Assembly (NCBI GenBank): GCA_963921425.1
Contig: OY992832.1
Location: 434,001-498,000, forward strand
Source of the DNA: Dryas octopetala
Lineage: Eukaryota; Streptophyta; Magnoliopsida; Rosales; Rosaceae
Direction: 5' to 3'
DNA: 64,000 bases
A program made the position numbers and the translations under genes. The notes below the pieces were generated by a model. It was not told the DNA's origin and made no database searches. It saw nothing but the letters and a program-made list of their open reading frames with translations. Shown here one piece after another: positions 12,219 to 22,586 of the stretch (position 1 is the first letter of the stretch; every line of letters begins with the position of its first letter).

Positions 12219-13003
12219 TGCTCCGAGTTCGAGTCTTTGTATTTTCTGCGATTAATTAAAATTTTCAGTACAATTTAAAATGTAAGTGAATTAATTCAAA
12301 GATATGTTCGAAGTACGTCGATCTCGCACTAGGTCCGATTGAAATCCCTAATTTGAGCTCGGAATAAAGCTCCGGAGTACTTCTCGAACAATGTAGCACA
12401 CATTTCCATATCAGATCAGAATCGCGCAGATATACAAGCTTAAAGCGCCAAACGAATCTCGCAGCATGTACAAGCTTAAAGCGGCGAAAGAAACCTAGAT
12501 TTACAGTCTTAGTGAAAGGTTCTTCCTCTCCGTTAAAGTGTTTCAGTGTGCGATGACTCTGTTCTTTTTCTCTATGAAGTAGACGAAGAAACAAATTGGG
12601 AAGGAAGCGGGGGCAGAGTTAGTCAGGGTGACAGATTCGAGACGATTGATTAAACTATATTCTATTTTCTTTCTTTGGCGAAAGCTCAAATCCGCATGCC
12701 CAGAAGGAGTAAATTGGCCTACAGGCCCAAAATCAAGAAAGTCCTCAAACAAAAATGGATAACTTTGGTATGTTTTTTAAAAACGTTTTTCTTGTTGTAT
12801 AAACTAGTTTGTGCTCTATTGGTGTGTTTCTTTCCAATCTTGAAAGAGGTCCCAACTTCGAATCTCTCCTTTCCCATCAATAAAAAAATATTTTTCTTGT
12901 TAAAAATATGTTTGTAACTAAATTTCTTAAGACTCACCATTTAAAAAAAATAAAAAAATTTGTGTAAATAGGATACCAAACATGGCCTAAATGCTAATTC
13001 TTT

Positions 13004-13075
13004 CAGGGTCGGTCCTGGGTGGTGCAACCGCACAAGTCCCCCCTCTCCCGGATTATAGGGGCCCCTGATTTTTTT
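13004..13075 (+). mobile_element. hAT-like terminus in the right palindrome arm
   Basis: Mirror copy of the left-arm terminus. It starts CAGGGTCGGTCC and is followed by a C-rich segment ending near GGGGCCCCTG. It is a truncated relic. Confidence 0.5.
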
Positions 13076-13161
13076 ATCTCCATGTATTATATATAACCTA
13101 TTTATACTTACAAGCGCAATAATTTACCATATATCCACGCCTAGTGCAGCAGGTACGTGGC

Positions 13162-13574
13162 CTTTCACCGCGTTTGCATAAGCCACGTCAGCTATTTCCT
13201 TAGTTTTCTCGCTCAGAAGCCTGACAGTGCTCAAATTCTGACATGGAAAAGAAATCTAATTGAAAATGAAGAAGTAACACATGTAACAGATGAATCCATC
13301 ATAACAGAAATAGTTTATTAGTTGAAAGATTAGTGAATTAACTTTTAACTATCTTGCTGATGTGGCTTTTCTCATTCTTCTATACATATCCAGTGTAATG
13401 TTTGTTATCAATTAATTAATTAATGAGACATTTAGCAATTCTTTCTAGAATTCTTTAAAAAATACAATAAAAAAAAAATAATGAACAATTATGAAGTTGT
13501 CTTTTATTAGTTTCTATTATTAATTTTGTAGGAAACCAAACAGCCTTAACACGCGCTTATTTTATTTATTCAAG
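13162..13574. other. Spacer between palindrome and ankyrin relic
   Basis: AT-rich DNA with no gene or sharply bounded repeat. Confidence 0.4.
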
Positions 13575-14160
13575 AAAAAGAACCTTTTCACTGATAAGAG
13601 CGATCAAGTCCTCAACGGAGAAATCATCGGGATTCCAAATCACATCCAACCTGAAATCACAAGAACAATGATCGACATTTCTTTCAGCATTTGAAAGTTA
13701 ATTCAGAAAAATTAATGTTTAAGATAAAGAAAGAACGTGCTTCAATTAATATATACAAACAAAATAGTCAAAAGCGAACTGTATTAAGCAAATTTTCTAT
13801 GTAAAGCAATTTCTGCAGTGGTGTTTATAGGGAAGACGAGCCGAAGAGGTCGTGACCCAGAGAAAACGACGTGTATTATTTACGTCGTTCTAATTGGTTA
13901 CCTTGTGCTAGAAAGAAAGAGCTCCAGAGGTAGCTGTGCCAGAGCGTCCCCGGTCCTAAGGTCCGTACGAGCGTGTTTCTTGAGAAAAACGACGACGCAC
14001 TTCACGGCATGAGCCAACGCCGCCATGTGTAGTGCCGATTTTCCCGACTCGTCCAAATCGTTCACCAACGGCGCCGTTCCGAGCTCTCCGCTGAGTAATG
14101 AGGCGGCGCAGTCAGCCGAGTCGAAAGGGGAGCTTCGATACAGTGCTGCGGTCTAGCGAT
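13575..14160 (-). pseudogene. Ankyrin-repeat gene fragment (two exons)
   Basis: On the minus strand, 14,120 to about 13,915 reads DSADCAASLLSGELGTAPLV, then GKSALHMAALAHAVKCVVVF and TDLRTGDALAQLPLELFLS, which has the G.(S/T)ALH.AA..A ankyrin-repeat pattern. After an intron-like gap, 13,650-13,580 reads LDVIWNPDDFSVEDLIALIS. The frame between the shared LLDRSTVSKL segment and the ankyrin part is shifted, and the 5' end is missing here because it sits in the palindrome. I infer a dead fragment of one ankyrin-repeat gene. The exact parent family was not identified. Confidence 0.6.
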
Positions 14161-14301
14161 ACAATTCTAACCTAACCCAAATGACAAGGACAACCCACCC
14201 AAACCTAGCCACTCCAAGTCCCAACCTCGACCCCACTGCACGCGGGCGGTTTAACTCGCCGACCTCTCTCTCTCTCTCTCCGATTAGTTGCAGGGGACGG
14301 T

Positions 14302-15458
14302 CAGGGCCGGCTATTAGGGGGGTGGACCTGTGCGTGATCGCACAGGGCCCCCAAATTGGGAGGGCCCCAAATTAACCCATGCCCTGAATCTGATGCCGTG
14401 ATGCCCATATTCAATTTTTTTTGTATGGATGATTCATAATATCCACAACCAAGACAGATTTTTAGATTCAGATGAATCAGACCCTGGGTTTTCTTTCACG
14501 TTTCTATCTGTTGGTCCTGAGCTGAGTGCCATCCCTCTGGAATAATTATTATGTGTTTTTACTAAAGTTCTAATTGTCTCTTGAAGATCAAAATTTAAAA
14601 TCTCGAGGACTTGGGGTAGGCCAGTTGGCCAAGCAGTTGTGCTGCCCCCACCTCACCGGGTTTCGATCCCCCCCTCCCCCCTCTAGGCCTCTTTCCTTGG
14701 CCTCCTCCCTTTGTAACAAAAAAAAAAAAATTTAAAATCTCTAAATCAGTTGCACGTATTTATTTTCTTTATTAAATTATGAATCTTTTCATTCTTTTGA
14801 TTTTGGTTTGAGTTTATTTATTTTGGAATTGTGCAAAATAAATTAAATAATCACTATTCTAATTGTAGTTGAAAAGTGAGAAAGATGAAATCATACAACA
14901 AAATGCTATGGTTGCGAAAGATTTAAAGAAATTAAAGCTTAGGTCTCCTTATCTATTTGTTGTTATAATTTATATTTCTCTGGGTGGATCTTTATTGGAA
15001 TGGATTTATTTCTTTGATGCCTAATTGGATTTTCATTCTTATAAAAGTAGTTTATCTTGATCTAAAATTGATTTTACATAGAAAAGAAATCTATTGCCTA
15101 TTGGATCAGTCTTTAGCTTTTGGAGTATAGGTCAATAGACAATTGGGGGTTGGGTGAATGGGTGGGTGGGTTACACTGAAAATGATCTTCTTGAGAAAAT
15201 TGATTATAACAGTGCAATGAATGATTTTGCTTTTAAAAAGGCAAGAAGAACAATGTTTAGATGAAACTGTGATGTTCTAAACAGGCAAGAAGAACAATGA
15301 TTTTGATTATGACAGTGTAATGATGTTCTTATTTTGTGACAAATTGTTTATAAGCAATTAATTGATGTTTTTGTTCTAACATAGAATGGCTTGACCATTT
15401 TTTTTTTTTATACAATATGTAAGAAAGGGCCTCCTAAAAGTTTGAGACGGCGGCCCTG
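14302..15458. mobile_element. Non-autonomous hAT-like element, 1157 bp
   Basis: Termini are CAGGGCCGGC at the left and GCGGCCCTG at the right (inverted). The flanks carry the exact 8-bp duplication GGGACGGT at 14,294-14,301 and 15,459-15,466. An 8-bp target duplication with a CAGGG start is characteristic of hAT. No transposase frame is present. A SINE is inserted inside. Confidence 0.85.
14605..14727 (+). mobile_element. tRNA-derived SINE nested in the hAT element
   Basis: A pol III A box (TAGGCCAGTTGG) and a B box (GGGTTTCGATCC) are followed by a C-rich body and a poly-A tail. The same 14 bases, AAATTTAAAATCTC, flank it at 14,591-14,604 and about 14,728-14,741, which is a target-site duplication of LINE-type retroposition. 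It is younger than the surrounding hAT element. Confidence 0.85.
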
Positions 15459-16004
15459 GGGACGGTGACCTTGCCGGTCTCCAGATCGGTGGTCGGCGGG
15501 GCAGGAAGAGCTTTACAATAATAACTGCCATATCTTCCATAAGGTGAAGATATACCAGCCATCCTTATGTCTCCATAAGTTGTCCAAACTCATTAACTCA
15601 AGTATAAACTAAAATGTCCCGGGGTATTTACATTCTCTCCTGTGCAAAGGGTTCTTTCCACTGCTTTGTTGGTGAATATAATAAGAGCACAAAGGTCAAA
15701 ACCAACTCAGATAAGAAGATGATGTTCTAAGAAGGGGTGATTTCAAATACTGTAATGAAGTTCAGATTCCCCTTCATCAAGATTGAGCCCCACCATTTGG
15801 GGAATTTGTCAACCTATAGATTTCTGTAACTAAATAATTTTCACAGAAATTAACACTCTATGAAGGGAAAGATAATCTTCAACAGTGAAGATTCACAATA
15901 TGCATTGATAGTGTAAGGAATACCCAAAAGGCACAAGGAACCAATCAACACTCACCAAACTCTGCGTTGGAGGAAAGCATGAAACGTCAGATATAGCTAT
16001 TCTG

Positions 16005-16075
16005 CATCTTTCACCACATGCGTCTCATACAATGATTGCTCCAAGAGACCACCTTATACAAATACCTGGTTACAA
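16005..16075 (-). pseudogene. NDR kinase exon fragment (LEQS/GAIM region)
   Basis: Diverged copy of the exon segment seen more completely at 33,141-33,230. It includes GGTCTCTTGGAGCAATCATT and the same downstream bases around an ACCAGGTATTTG segment. Short and broken. Confidence 0.45.
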
Positions 16076-16544
16076 AAGTATATCACTGTTCCATGTCATA
16101 AGGAGAAATATGTGCAAAAAATTTAACTAACCAATCACATTCCATTCCATATTCAGCCAAACTTCTGGAGCAATGAAGTATGTAGTTCCAACCATTGAAT
16201 TGGCCTAAATGGCATATGATAGGTCTGTTTATGTAAACAACTGAATATTTATTATGAACACTTGAAAACAAAAGGAATTCAAAAGAAAGTATCATAATTA
16301 ACAGGTCACACCAACAACATCATCACGCTCAACACTATAATGGAACTTAGAAAATTCAGATTTATCCAACTTAGAACTGGAATAGACAGCCCTAGCCAAA
16401 GACTCTTTGCTTCTGCCCACCACTAATATTCACTCCTCTTTCACCGACCTTGGTGAATGTGAGACAAGTGAGAAGTTTAGGCCAATAAATTGTTCGGTAA
16501 CTAGCAGCAAGATAGAACTTTCTAAGAGCACATGTTGGAGACAT

Positions 16545-16640
16545 GCATCAATGATGCCTTACCCTTCAACATTTCCTCAGTGAGCTCCATCAAGTCATTG
16601 TAATCCTCAGGTAGTGAACTGAGGATTATGAGTGGATTTC
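16545..16640 (-). pseudogene. Lysyl-tRNA synthetase exon relic, copy 1
   Basis: The minus strand encodes [16 protein letters not shown], matching the plant LysRS sequence around [15 protein letters not shown]. The part upstream of YND is altered (a TACCTGAGGATT junction). It is paired with the tRNA-Thr pseudogene at 16,766. Confidence 0.7.
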
Positions 16641-16765
16641 ACCTTCATTTGATTTAATGCAAAAAATATAAGGAATAGGTGTATCAATGTTGGGAGGGAC
16701 ATACGGACATTGCAATGCTGGTAAGTTGAACATTGAACTGTAAACAGAATGAGATAGTTTTGATT

Positions 16766-16833
16766 TGCTCTTGTTGAGAGTTGAACTCAAGACCTCCCTA
16801 AACGGGTGCTCTAACCAATTGAGCTACGAGAGC
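16766..16833 (-). pseudogene. tRNA-Thr pseudogene (anticodon loop deleted)
   Basis: Aligns to the other tRNA-Thr(AGU) copies but lacks six bases covering the anticodon and one side of its stem. The acceptor stem also has one mismatch. It cannot be a working tRNA. Confidence 0.85.
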
Positions 16834-18449
16834 ATATTGTATGATATTGATATTGGAGATGCATGTCAACTTTCTTCTTAACAAAACATAAATCATCCGA
16901 CGGAGAGAGAGAGTGAGTGAGTGAGAGAGAGAGAGAGGGAAGGAGAGAGTGACCATGAGTGGAGTGGTGACCTCCCTCCTCTTTTCAAGCCCTCAAGCAT
17001 AGATGCATGATCACCAAATACTTGGCCAATTTGGATCACCTAACCAGGCCGTCGTAGAATCACAACCACCAATCGAACAACCAATCCAACAAAAAGAAAT
17101 CAGACAGAGAGAAACAATTCCGTAAACAAACAAAACAACATTGAAAACCTTGGCATGGCACAGAGGCGGCGTTGTCGGAATTAGGGTTTCTGGCGGGAGC
17201 TTGAGTTTGGGTTGAGGAATGTGAATGGGGATGGGGATGGGAAAGACGGTGGTGGAGTGAAGGCATTGTACAGGGCATGGGAATGGGAAAGGCGGTGGTG
17301 GAGTGGAGGCATTGTACAGGAACTGGAAATCTGAATGGGAATGGGAGATACCTCTTCTCTTCGACAGAGAATGATCGAGTGAGGACTGAAATTCTCTCTG
17401 AGACTGAGAGGTGTGTGAGTGTGTTGACGAGTGAATGAATAGTGAATAGAGGTGACCGTTATGGCCAGATTTAATTTATATTGGAGAATAAGGCGGTGCG
17501 TGATTTTTACGCACCAACTCCTAATGTCGGTTACCGTTAGCGTTAGTTTTACTCTGGGCTTCACAATTGCCTTGGCCCATCACCACGATCAATTTAAAAA
17601 TCGATTTGGACCAGACTTTCAGATGCAGGCTTTTTTCTTTGGAAGTTGGGTTAGTGAACTAATTCTCGGGTACATTTAGAAGCTTCATTAACCAAACTAA
17701 ACTGTGGATTAATTAATTAAATAGAGAATGTTCTATACAAAAAAAAAATAAAAATGGATCAGACCACAACTCATGAATATAGACTAAAATCCAACGGACC
17801 AAAGATTCTTTTACACCTTAAAAAACAAAAGATGTGGAAAAATAAAGTTGAGAAAACTAAGGTTAAATAGCAACTACAAGTCTACAATAGCATAAAAAAT
17901 TTATTTATTTTTTTCCTATTTTCAAATATGAGGGGATATGAAAGGAGTTCAATAAGATCCAAAAGAAAAAATGAGTGGAGCTCAATCTACAAAGGTTATT
18001 ACTGTTTTAAAAAATATGAGAAAATGATTTTTATCAGACAAAAAAACGCATATTCGTTTCAATTCTCTATCTACTAAAACTTCAAAAATAATTAATTCAG
18101 TGACTTTTAAATTAGAAAATCAACTAAAAAAAAGTGAATACACACCTACTCAAGCCCGAGGTCTGAGTAGTATGGTATGTTTTTCGACCGAAAAACTAGT
18201 CTGTAAAATGAATAAGATAAGAGAAATTGTTCAAGTACAAAATGGATAAATTGATCCAAACCTGACGCTATAAGGAGTTTCATACACAATAAGGTATTGT
18301 AAAGTTAATACCAAATGATACACGTCATTCAACCAAAAAAAAGATACACATGTCCCTTCGAAATAAAGAGAGACAATATAGTTTACTTGGCTCATTTGAT
18401 TATCATGGAGTGAGTCCTAATATCAATCAATGAAAGAAACATACTTTAC

Positions 18450-18570
18450 CTTTGCGGAAGTTGCAGTGTTGACTCCAATAACACGCCCACCTTTGCGTGT
18501 GGAAGTTGCAGTGTTGACTCTAATAACACGCCCATATCAATCAATTAATGGCTCATCTAAGTTCCCTGCA
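18450..18570 (-). pseudogene. DEG5-like protease exon relic, copy 1
   Basis: The minus strand reads GRVIRVNTATSTRKGGRVIG and then repeats VNTATS, preceded by a damaged GN..EPLID segment with a stop. It matches the Deg5-type S1 protease region around the active-site serine, (G)NSGGPL...VIGVNTATFTRKG. The IGVNTA piece has been duplicated in place and the catalytic GNSGGP is lost. A VISGLG segment lies at about 18,715-18,745. Confidence 0.6.
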
Positions 18571-19139
18571 CAAATTATGACATTTACAAATGTCTCTCAG
18601 AGGATGAATGAGCAATAGTGGAAAAAGTTCACAAGCATAATTCATCAAGAGGGTATCATCAGTTTGAATTCAAAATTTACCAGCACTATTAGCTTTGAAT
18701 AGCTCCTTTAACTGCCTAATCCACTGATCACCTGCAATATTCAAAAGCACCCTATCACACAATCCTCAAATTCTTGTAAATCTATTACATTACAAAGTAG
18801 TCATTCTTCCCCAAAGGTAAACATGATATTGCATTACCACATCACAATGCCATTCGCTGCCCGCACTAGCAACTAATGAGGATGGATAATCTCGGAGCTC
18901 TGTGACAGAAATCTTGCCTTTTTTTTTTTTTTTTTTTTTTTCTTTTGTGGATAGACTAATAATACTTGCTCTATAGAAACTTCAATGACTGTATTCAACA
19001 CATCATTGCCAGAATAAGTCATTAATTCTCTTTCTTCTCTTTTTTGGTTGGCAACGATTTTAATAGCAAACACCTGTATACAATGGCCAACTTATCTAAC
19101 CAAATATGTATAATGTATTAGTCATCTTCAGAGAGGGTA

Positions 19140-19235
19140 TCACTTTTCAATCTGACATGCCTAGGCCAATAGGAAATAGCTAGGTCTCTCACAACACCCA
19201 TTAGCTCCTCAAAAGACTCCACCTCAAAAGGGACA
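19140..19235 (-). pseudogene. Unidentified exon relic (EELMGVVRDLAISYWPRH)
   Basis: The minus strand encodes ESFEELMGVVRDLAISYWPR followed by HVRLKSDTLSEDD. The same segment recurs at 25,170-25,285 and 30,315-30,420. The preserved sense suggests a former coding exon, but I do not recognise the family. Confidence 0.4.
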
Positions 19236-19349
19236 AAAAGAATCTATATAGTAAGTACATACCACCAGAAAAGATGAGCAATGCTATCCTGACTTATGGT
19301 ACTTGATTTAAAATAAGTTTGAGAAAGAGGATATATAAAATGATTTACC

Positions 19350-19498
19350 TTGTCCAACAAACCAGCTGTTGTTTCAGAAGGTGAACATTTGATATCAAAC
19401 TTCTTGCATTCCTCCATAAGATATATGTTAGCTACCTCACTGAAGAGGTCCTCTAGACTTGTGTTGAGATTTGCGATTCCCTAACCATGTTGATCATT
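19350..19498 (-). pseudogene. Lysyl-tRNA synthetase downstream exon relic
   Basis: The minus strand encodes ANLNTSLEDLFSEVANIYLM then EECKKFDIKCSPSETTAGLL and DK, matching the plant LysRS region that ends KFDVKCPPPQTTARLLDK. There is a stop codon near the start (QHG*G). A GT donor follows at 19,349. Confidence 0.7.
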
Positions 19499-19587
19499 CT
19501 GCAACAATACCAGTTAAAACCACCAGATAAGTTGTTTTACTTAAGTTTAAGTTGTGGCATCCATAACCAATGAATACGGTTTACAGA

Positions 19588-19752
19588 CCTGAAGGGGAGG
19601 AGTGAAATAAATATCAATCGGATCCTCAAGCCCATTTGAATGTTACGTGATTTTATATCCGCCTGTAAGTTCCTTGGCCTCTCCACCTCACGGAAGAGGT
19701 CCTCTGGACTTGTGTTGAAATTTGCGATTCCCCAACCATGTTGATCCTTCTG
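19588..19752 (-). pseudogene. Fused lysyl-tRNA synthetase exon relics
   Basis: 19,679-19,588 (minus) reads KELTGGYKIT, stop, then HSNGLEDPIDIYFTPP, the LysRS segment KELTGGYKIKYHANG...IDFTPPF. It is joined directly to a second partial copy of the downstream exon (19,752-19,681, GIANFNTSPEDLFREV), so exon order is scrambled. Confidence 0.7.
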
Positions 19753-20641
19753 CAACAATAACAGTTAAAGCAACAGATAAGTTGTGTCCAACTTCCAAAC
19801 GTCTGTTTTAGTGATGGGTTTTCTGTCCACTAGCTACATGAGTGGAGCCATCCATCCAAAATATATTCCTACAGAGATGCACAATAAATTAGTAAGTAGA
19901 TGGAGTCTGCAGAGTACATGGAATTTCCACCTAACAATTGAGAAAGAAAAAATTACATAAAAACAGAACTCCTGTCCAATCAAGATAAAGCCAATGGTAG
20001 GTAGAGCATTCTCAGTTTATCCATTAATCACATATATGCTCCTTCTCCCTAAGGCCATTTCAAAATTATAAAACTCTGCATCAGTTGTGCCAAGTTCAAG
20101 AATTACTTACAACATGCCTTTAGGGTAAATTTTCTCCTCCAGGTAGCGCTTCATATTCAACATTGTCAAGAGACTCGGGTTGCAGAACAATGCAGCCCGG
20201 ATAAGGATCCAAATTAGGAACATAAACAAGAAGAAGAATTCCAAACAACACTTACATCAGAACAATAACCACAGACCAAAAAATGTAATCGACATGATAT
20301 GGAATGACTTGAAAATAACAAACTAAGATCTTAAATCTCTACTAATATGATTGGTGTATGTATTATACTGTTACTAATGACTATATAACTGGAAATCTAA
20401 GTTTGGCAAAGTATATTGATAATGTCTCATTGAACCATACAAGGCTTGACAGATGTGTTTAGAGAATTTTTTTCCTTATAAATCTATTCTTCCATTCCTT
20501 GTTAGAAAATCTTGTTGATACGACCTGTGAACCTTTTAAGATTATTTGGAAGGCTGATGTCCCTACTAAGGTGTCATGCAGACAATCCAATGCTGGTACA
20601 GTTTAACACTGAACCGTACACACAATGAAGTAGTTTTGATT

Positions 20642-20715
20642 TGCTCTTGTTGAGAGTCAAACTCAAGGCTTCCTGCTTACTAAACAGGTGCTCTAACCAA
20701 CTGAGCTACAAGAGC
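20642..20715 (-). tRNA. tRNA-Thr(AGU)-like, full cloverleaf with compensatory changes
   Basis: 74 bases on the minus strand with anticodon AGT at the expected place. The acceptor stem is GCTCTTG/CAAGAGC and the anticodon stem CCTGT/GCAGG. Both differ from the sister copies yet remain paired. The T loop is TTTGACT instead of TTCGACT, which weakens the B box. No LysRS exon follows this copy. No run of four or more T follows within about 50 bases. Confidence 0.7.
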
Positions 20716-21529
20716 ATATTGTATGATGGGTGTGCCTAAGATAAGGAGACACATGTCAACTTTTATCTTAGTCATGAAAGCACACAGAGAGAGAGAGAGA
20801 GAGAGAGAGGAGCTATATCTATCTGGAGGGAATTCCACTACCTTTTTTACCCCATGAGTGGTTAGTGGTGACCTCACTCTGCTTTTCAAGGCTCTGAAGG
20901 GTCAATGCATGTCGGAGTCGGAATCAGAATCAGTGTCCGTGTGACCACACTACGCATGTCTCATCCCAATCACTAAATACTTGGCCAATTTCAATCACCC
21001 AACTGGCGGTCGTCAATCTCAGCCACTCCTCAAACAACCAACCATCCGGAAAAAAAAAAAAAAAAATCATAACTCAACAACTCAACTCAAGTTACGGAAA
21101 TACAATACACTCAACTCATAACTCCCATCTACTCAAGATGAAGCCAAGGGTTGACGATTCTCAGTTTATCCATTCAACACAGATGTTCACAACTAAAGGC
21201 ACATTATGAACTCATAATCTGTTCTTAACACAATCACTTGCATATAGTTATTTGGTATCCTTTCTAAGAAATATTCCACAGGTCTTATCATAGGCATATG
21301 AGAAATAATATACAACCATACTAGTAGAATCAACTAGTTTGATACAAATGCCTAAACAAAGTCATGGCTAACCACATGAGGACCTAAAAATTGATTGCAG
21401 AAACACACAAGGACATGCTAACCAACAAGATCACAGATTATATGTTAGGTAACATAGGAAGTACGTACAATGTACCACAGGAAATAGCAACAAGATAGAA
21501 CTTCCTAAGAGCACATGTGGAGACATGCA

Positions 21530-21640
21530 TCAATGATGCCTTACCCCTCAACATTTCCTCAGTGAGCTCCATCAAGTTATTGTAGTCTGCATAAACCAAT
21601 TAGAAATCACAGGTACTGAACTCAGGATTCTGAGTCATTT
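21530..21640 (-). pseudogene. Lysyl-tRNA synthetase exon relic, copy 2
   Basis: The minus strand encodes [16 protein letters not shown] and the preceding FTTC-type segment with substitutions and a stop. It lies about 160 bases downstream of the tRNA-like sequence at 21,802. Confidence 0.65.
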
Positions 21641-21801
21641 CATCTTTACTTGATTAAATGCAAAACATTATAAGGAATAGGTGTATCAATGTTGGATGTG
21701 ACATACAGACAATGCAATGCTGGTATATTTTAACACTGAACTGTAGACAGAATGAGGTAATTTTGATTTGCTCTTGCTGAGAGTCGAACTCAATTTTGAT
21801 T

Positions 21802-21875
21802 TGCTCTTGTTGAGAGTCGAGCTCAAGACCTCCCGCTTACTAAATGGGTGCTCTAACCAACTGAGCTACGAGAGC
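21802..21875 (-). tRNA. tRNA-Thr(AGU)-like, degenerate
   Basis: Full length with anticodon AGT, but one mismatch in the acceptor stem (CAAGAGC opposite GCTCTCG), one in the anticodon stem (CCCAT/GCGGG), and a changed first T-loop base. About 27 bases of its 3' end are duplicated just downstream (21,769-21,793). Probably a pseudogene. Confidence 0.6.
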
Positions 21876-21999
21876 GTAGTGTATTATGAATAAGTAAGAA
21901 GAGAGCGAGAGAGAGAGAGGGAGAGGGAGAGACTGCTTTGGCACAGATGTTCACAACTGAAGGATCATTATAAACTCATAATCTGTTCTTGAGACATGC

Positions 22000-22110
22000 A
22001 TCAATGCCGCCTTACCACTCAACATTTCCTCAGAGAGCTCCATTAAGACACTGTAGTCTGCATAAGCCATATAGAAATCACAAGCAGTGAACTCAGGATT
22101 AAAAGTCATT
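22000..22110 (-). pseudogene. Lysyl-tRNA synthetase exon relic, copy 3
   Basis: The minus strand encodes [20 protein letters not shown] followed by LSGKA, close to Lys[19 protein letters not shown]. The exon is framed by an AG before it and GT after it. It lies about 150 bases downstream of the tRNA at 22,258. Confidence 0.7.
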
Positions 22111-22257
22111 ACACCTTCAATTGATTAAATGCAAAACAATATAAGGAATAGCCGAACAGGTGTAACAATGTTGGATGGGACATATGGACAAACCAAATGC
22201 AATGCTGGTAACACTGAACTGTACACAGAATGAGGGACTAATGAAGTAGTTTTCATT

Positions 22258-22331
22258 TGCTCTCGTTGAGACTCGAACTCAAGACCTCCCGCTTACTAAA
22301 CGGGTGCTCTAACCAACTGAGCTACGAGAGC
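22258..22331 (-). tRNA. tRNA-Thr(AGU), intact cloverleaf
   Basis: The minus strand gives acceptor GCTCTCG/CGAGAGC plus discriminator A, D arm GCTC/GAGC with GG in the loop, anticodon stem CCCGT/GCGGG around TTAGTAA (anticodon AGT), and T arm TTGAG/CTCAA around TTCGAGT. All four stems pair. The A box is TAGCTCAGTTGG. A CAA motif precedes the 5' end (CAATAT), as is common in plant tRNA genes. No oligo-T terminator is seen close by, so expression is not assured. Confidence 0.85.
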
Positions 22332-22454
22332 ATATTGATATTGTATGATGGGTGTGCCTAAGATAAGGAAACACATGTCAACTTTTTCTTAAAAAACATA
22401 AATCATCCGTGAAACCAATAAATGGAGAGAGAAAGAAAGAGAGTTCATGCTAAC

Positions 22455-22586
22455 TTTTATTTCATGAGCTCCCTTGGTACCAAGCCTCTGCTCAACATTG
22501 AAGAGGAGCTTGCAAATGAGATCCTTAGCCTCAACAGAGAGCTTCGCTTCCTCTGGGAATTTCAGATGAGTTCTCCAGCTTACGAT
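22455..22586 (-). pseudogene. NDR/AGC kinase exon, copy 1
   Basis: After a GCAG acceptor at 22,588-22,587 the minus strand reads IVSWRTHLKFPEEAKLSVEA then KDLICKLLFNVEQRLGTKGA and HEIK, ending near a GT. This is the C-lobe region of plant NDR (Tricorner-type) Ser/Thr kinases, IVNWRTHLKFPEE...DLICKLL.NVEQRLGTKGA. This copy is open but isolated: no other kinase exon is joined to it here, so it is a fragment. Confidence 0.8.

Larger units (their letters stand above)
10620..13161. repeat. 2.5-kb near-perfect palindrome (two arms of about 1.27 kb)
   Basis: The sequence from 10620 to about 11890 is repeated in reverse complement from about 11891 to 13161 with scattered substitutions and small indels. 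The outer edges read GCCACGTACCTGCTGCACTA and its complement. From the outside inwards each arm holds a SINE head, a hAT-like end, a promoter-like region, a 5' UTR-like stretch and the first coding segment of an ankyrin-repeat gene. There is almost no spacer at the centre. Confidence 0.9.

Noticed and set aside
12265..12752. ORFs of 69 and 109 codons in the right palindrome arm, mirrored at 11,027-11,505
   Set aside because: They lie in the 5' UTR/promoter-like part of the ankyrin relic and match no family. Similarity between the arms is due to the palindrome, not to coding constraint.
17060..17564. Overlapping minus-strand ORFs with LHHRLSHSHSHSHSS-type sequence
   Set aside because: They are repeated at 23,036-23,410 and could be a first exon with a targeting peptide, but no continuing exon could be joined, so no gene is called.
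20330..20600. Possible LINE fragment (EPFKIIWKADVPTKVS on the plus strand)
   Set aside because: It faintly resembles the zinc-binding tail of plant LINE reverse transcriptases, but only about 16 residues fit and no flanking reverse transcriptase is seen.
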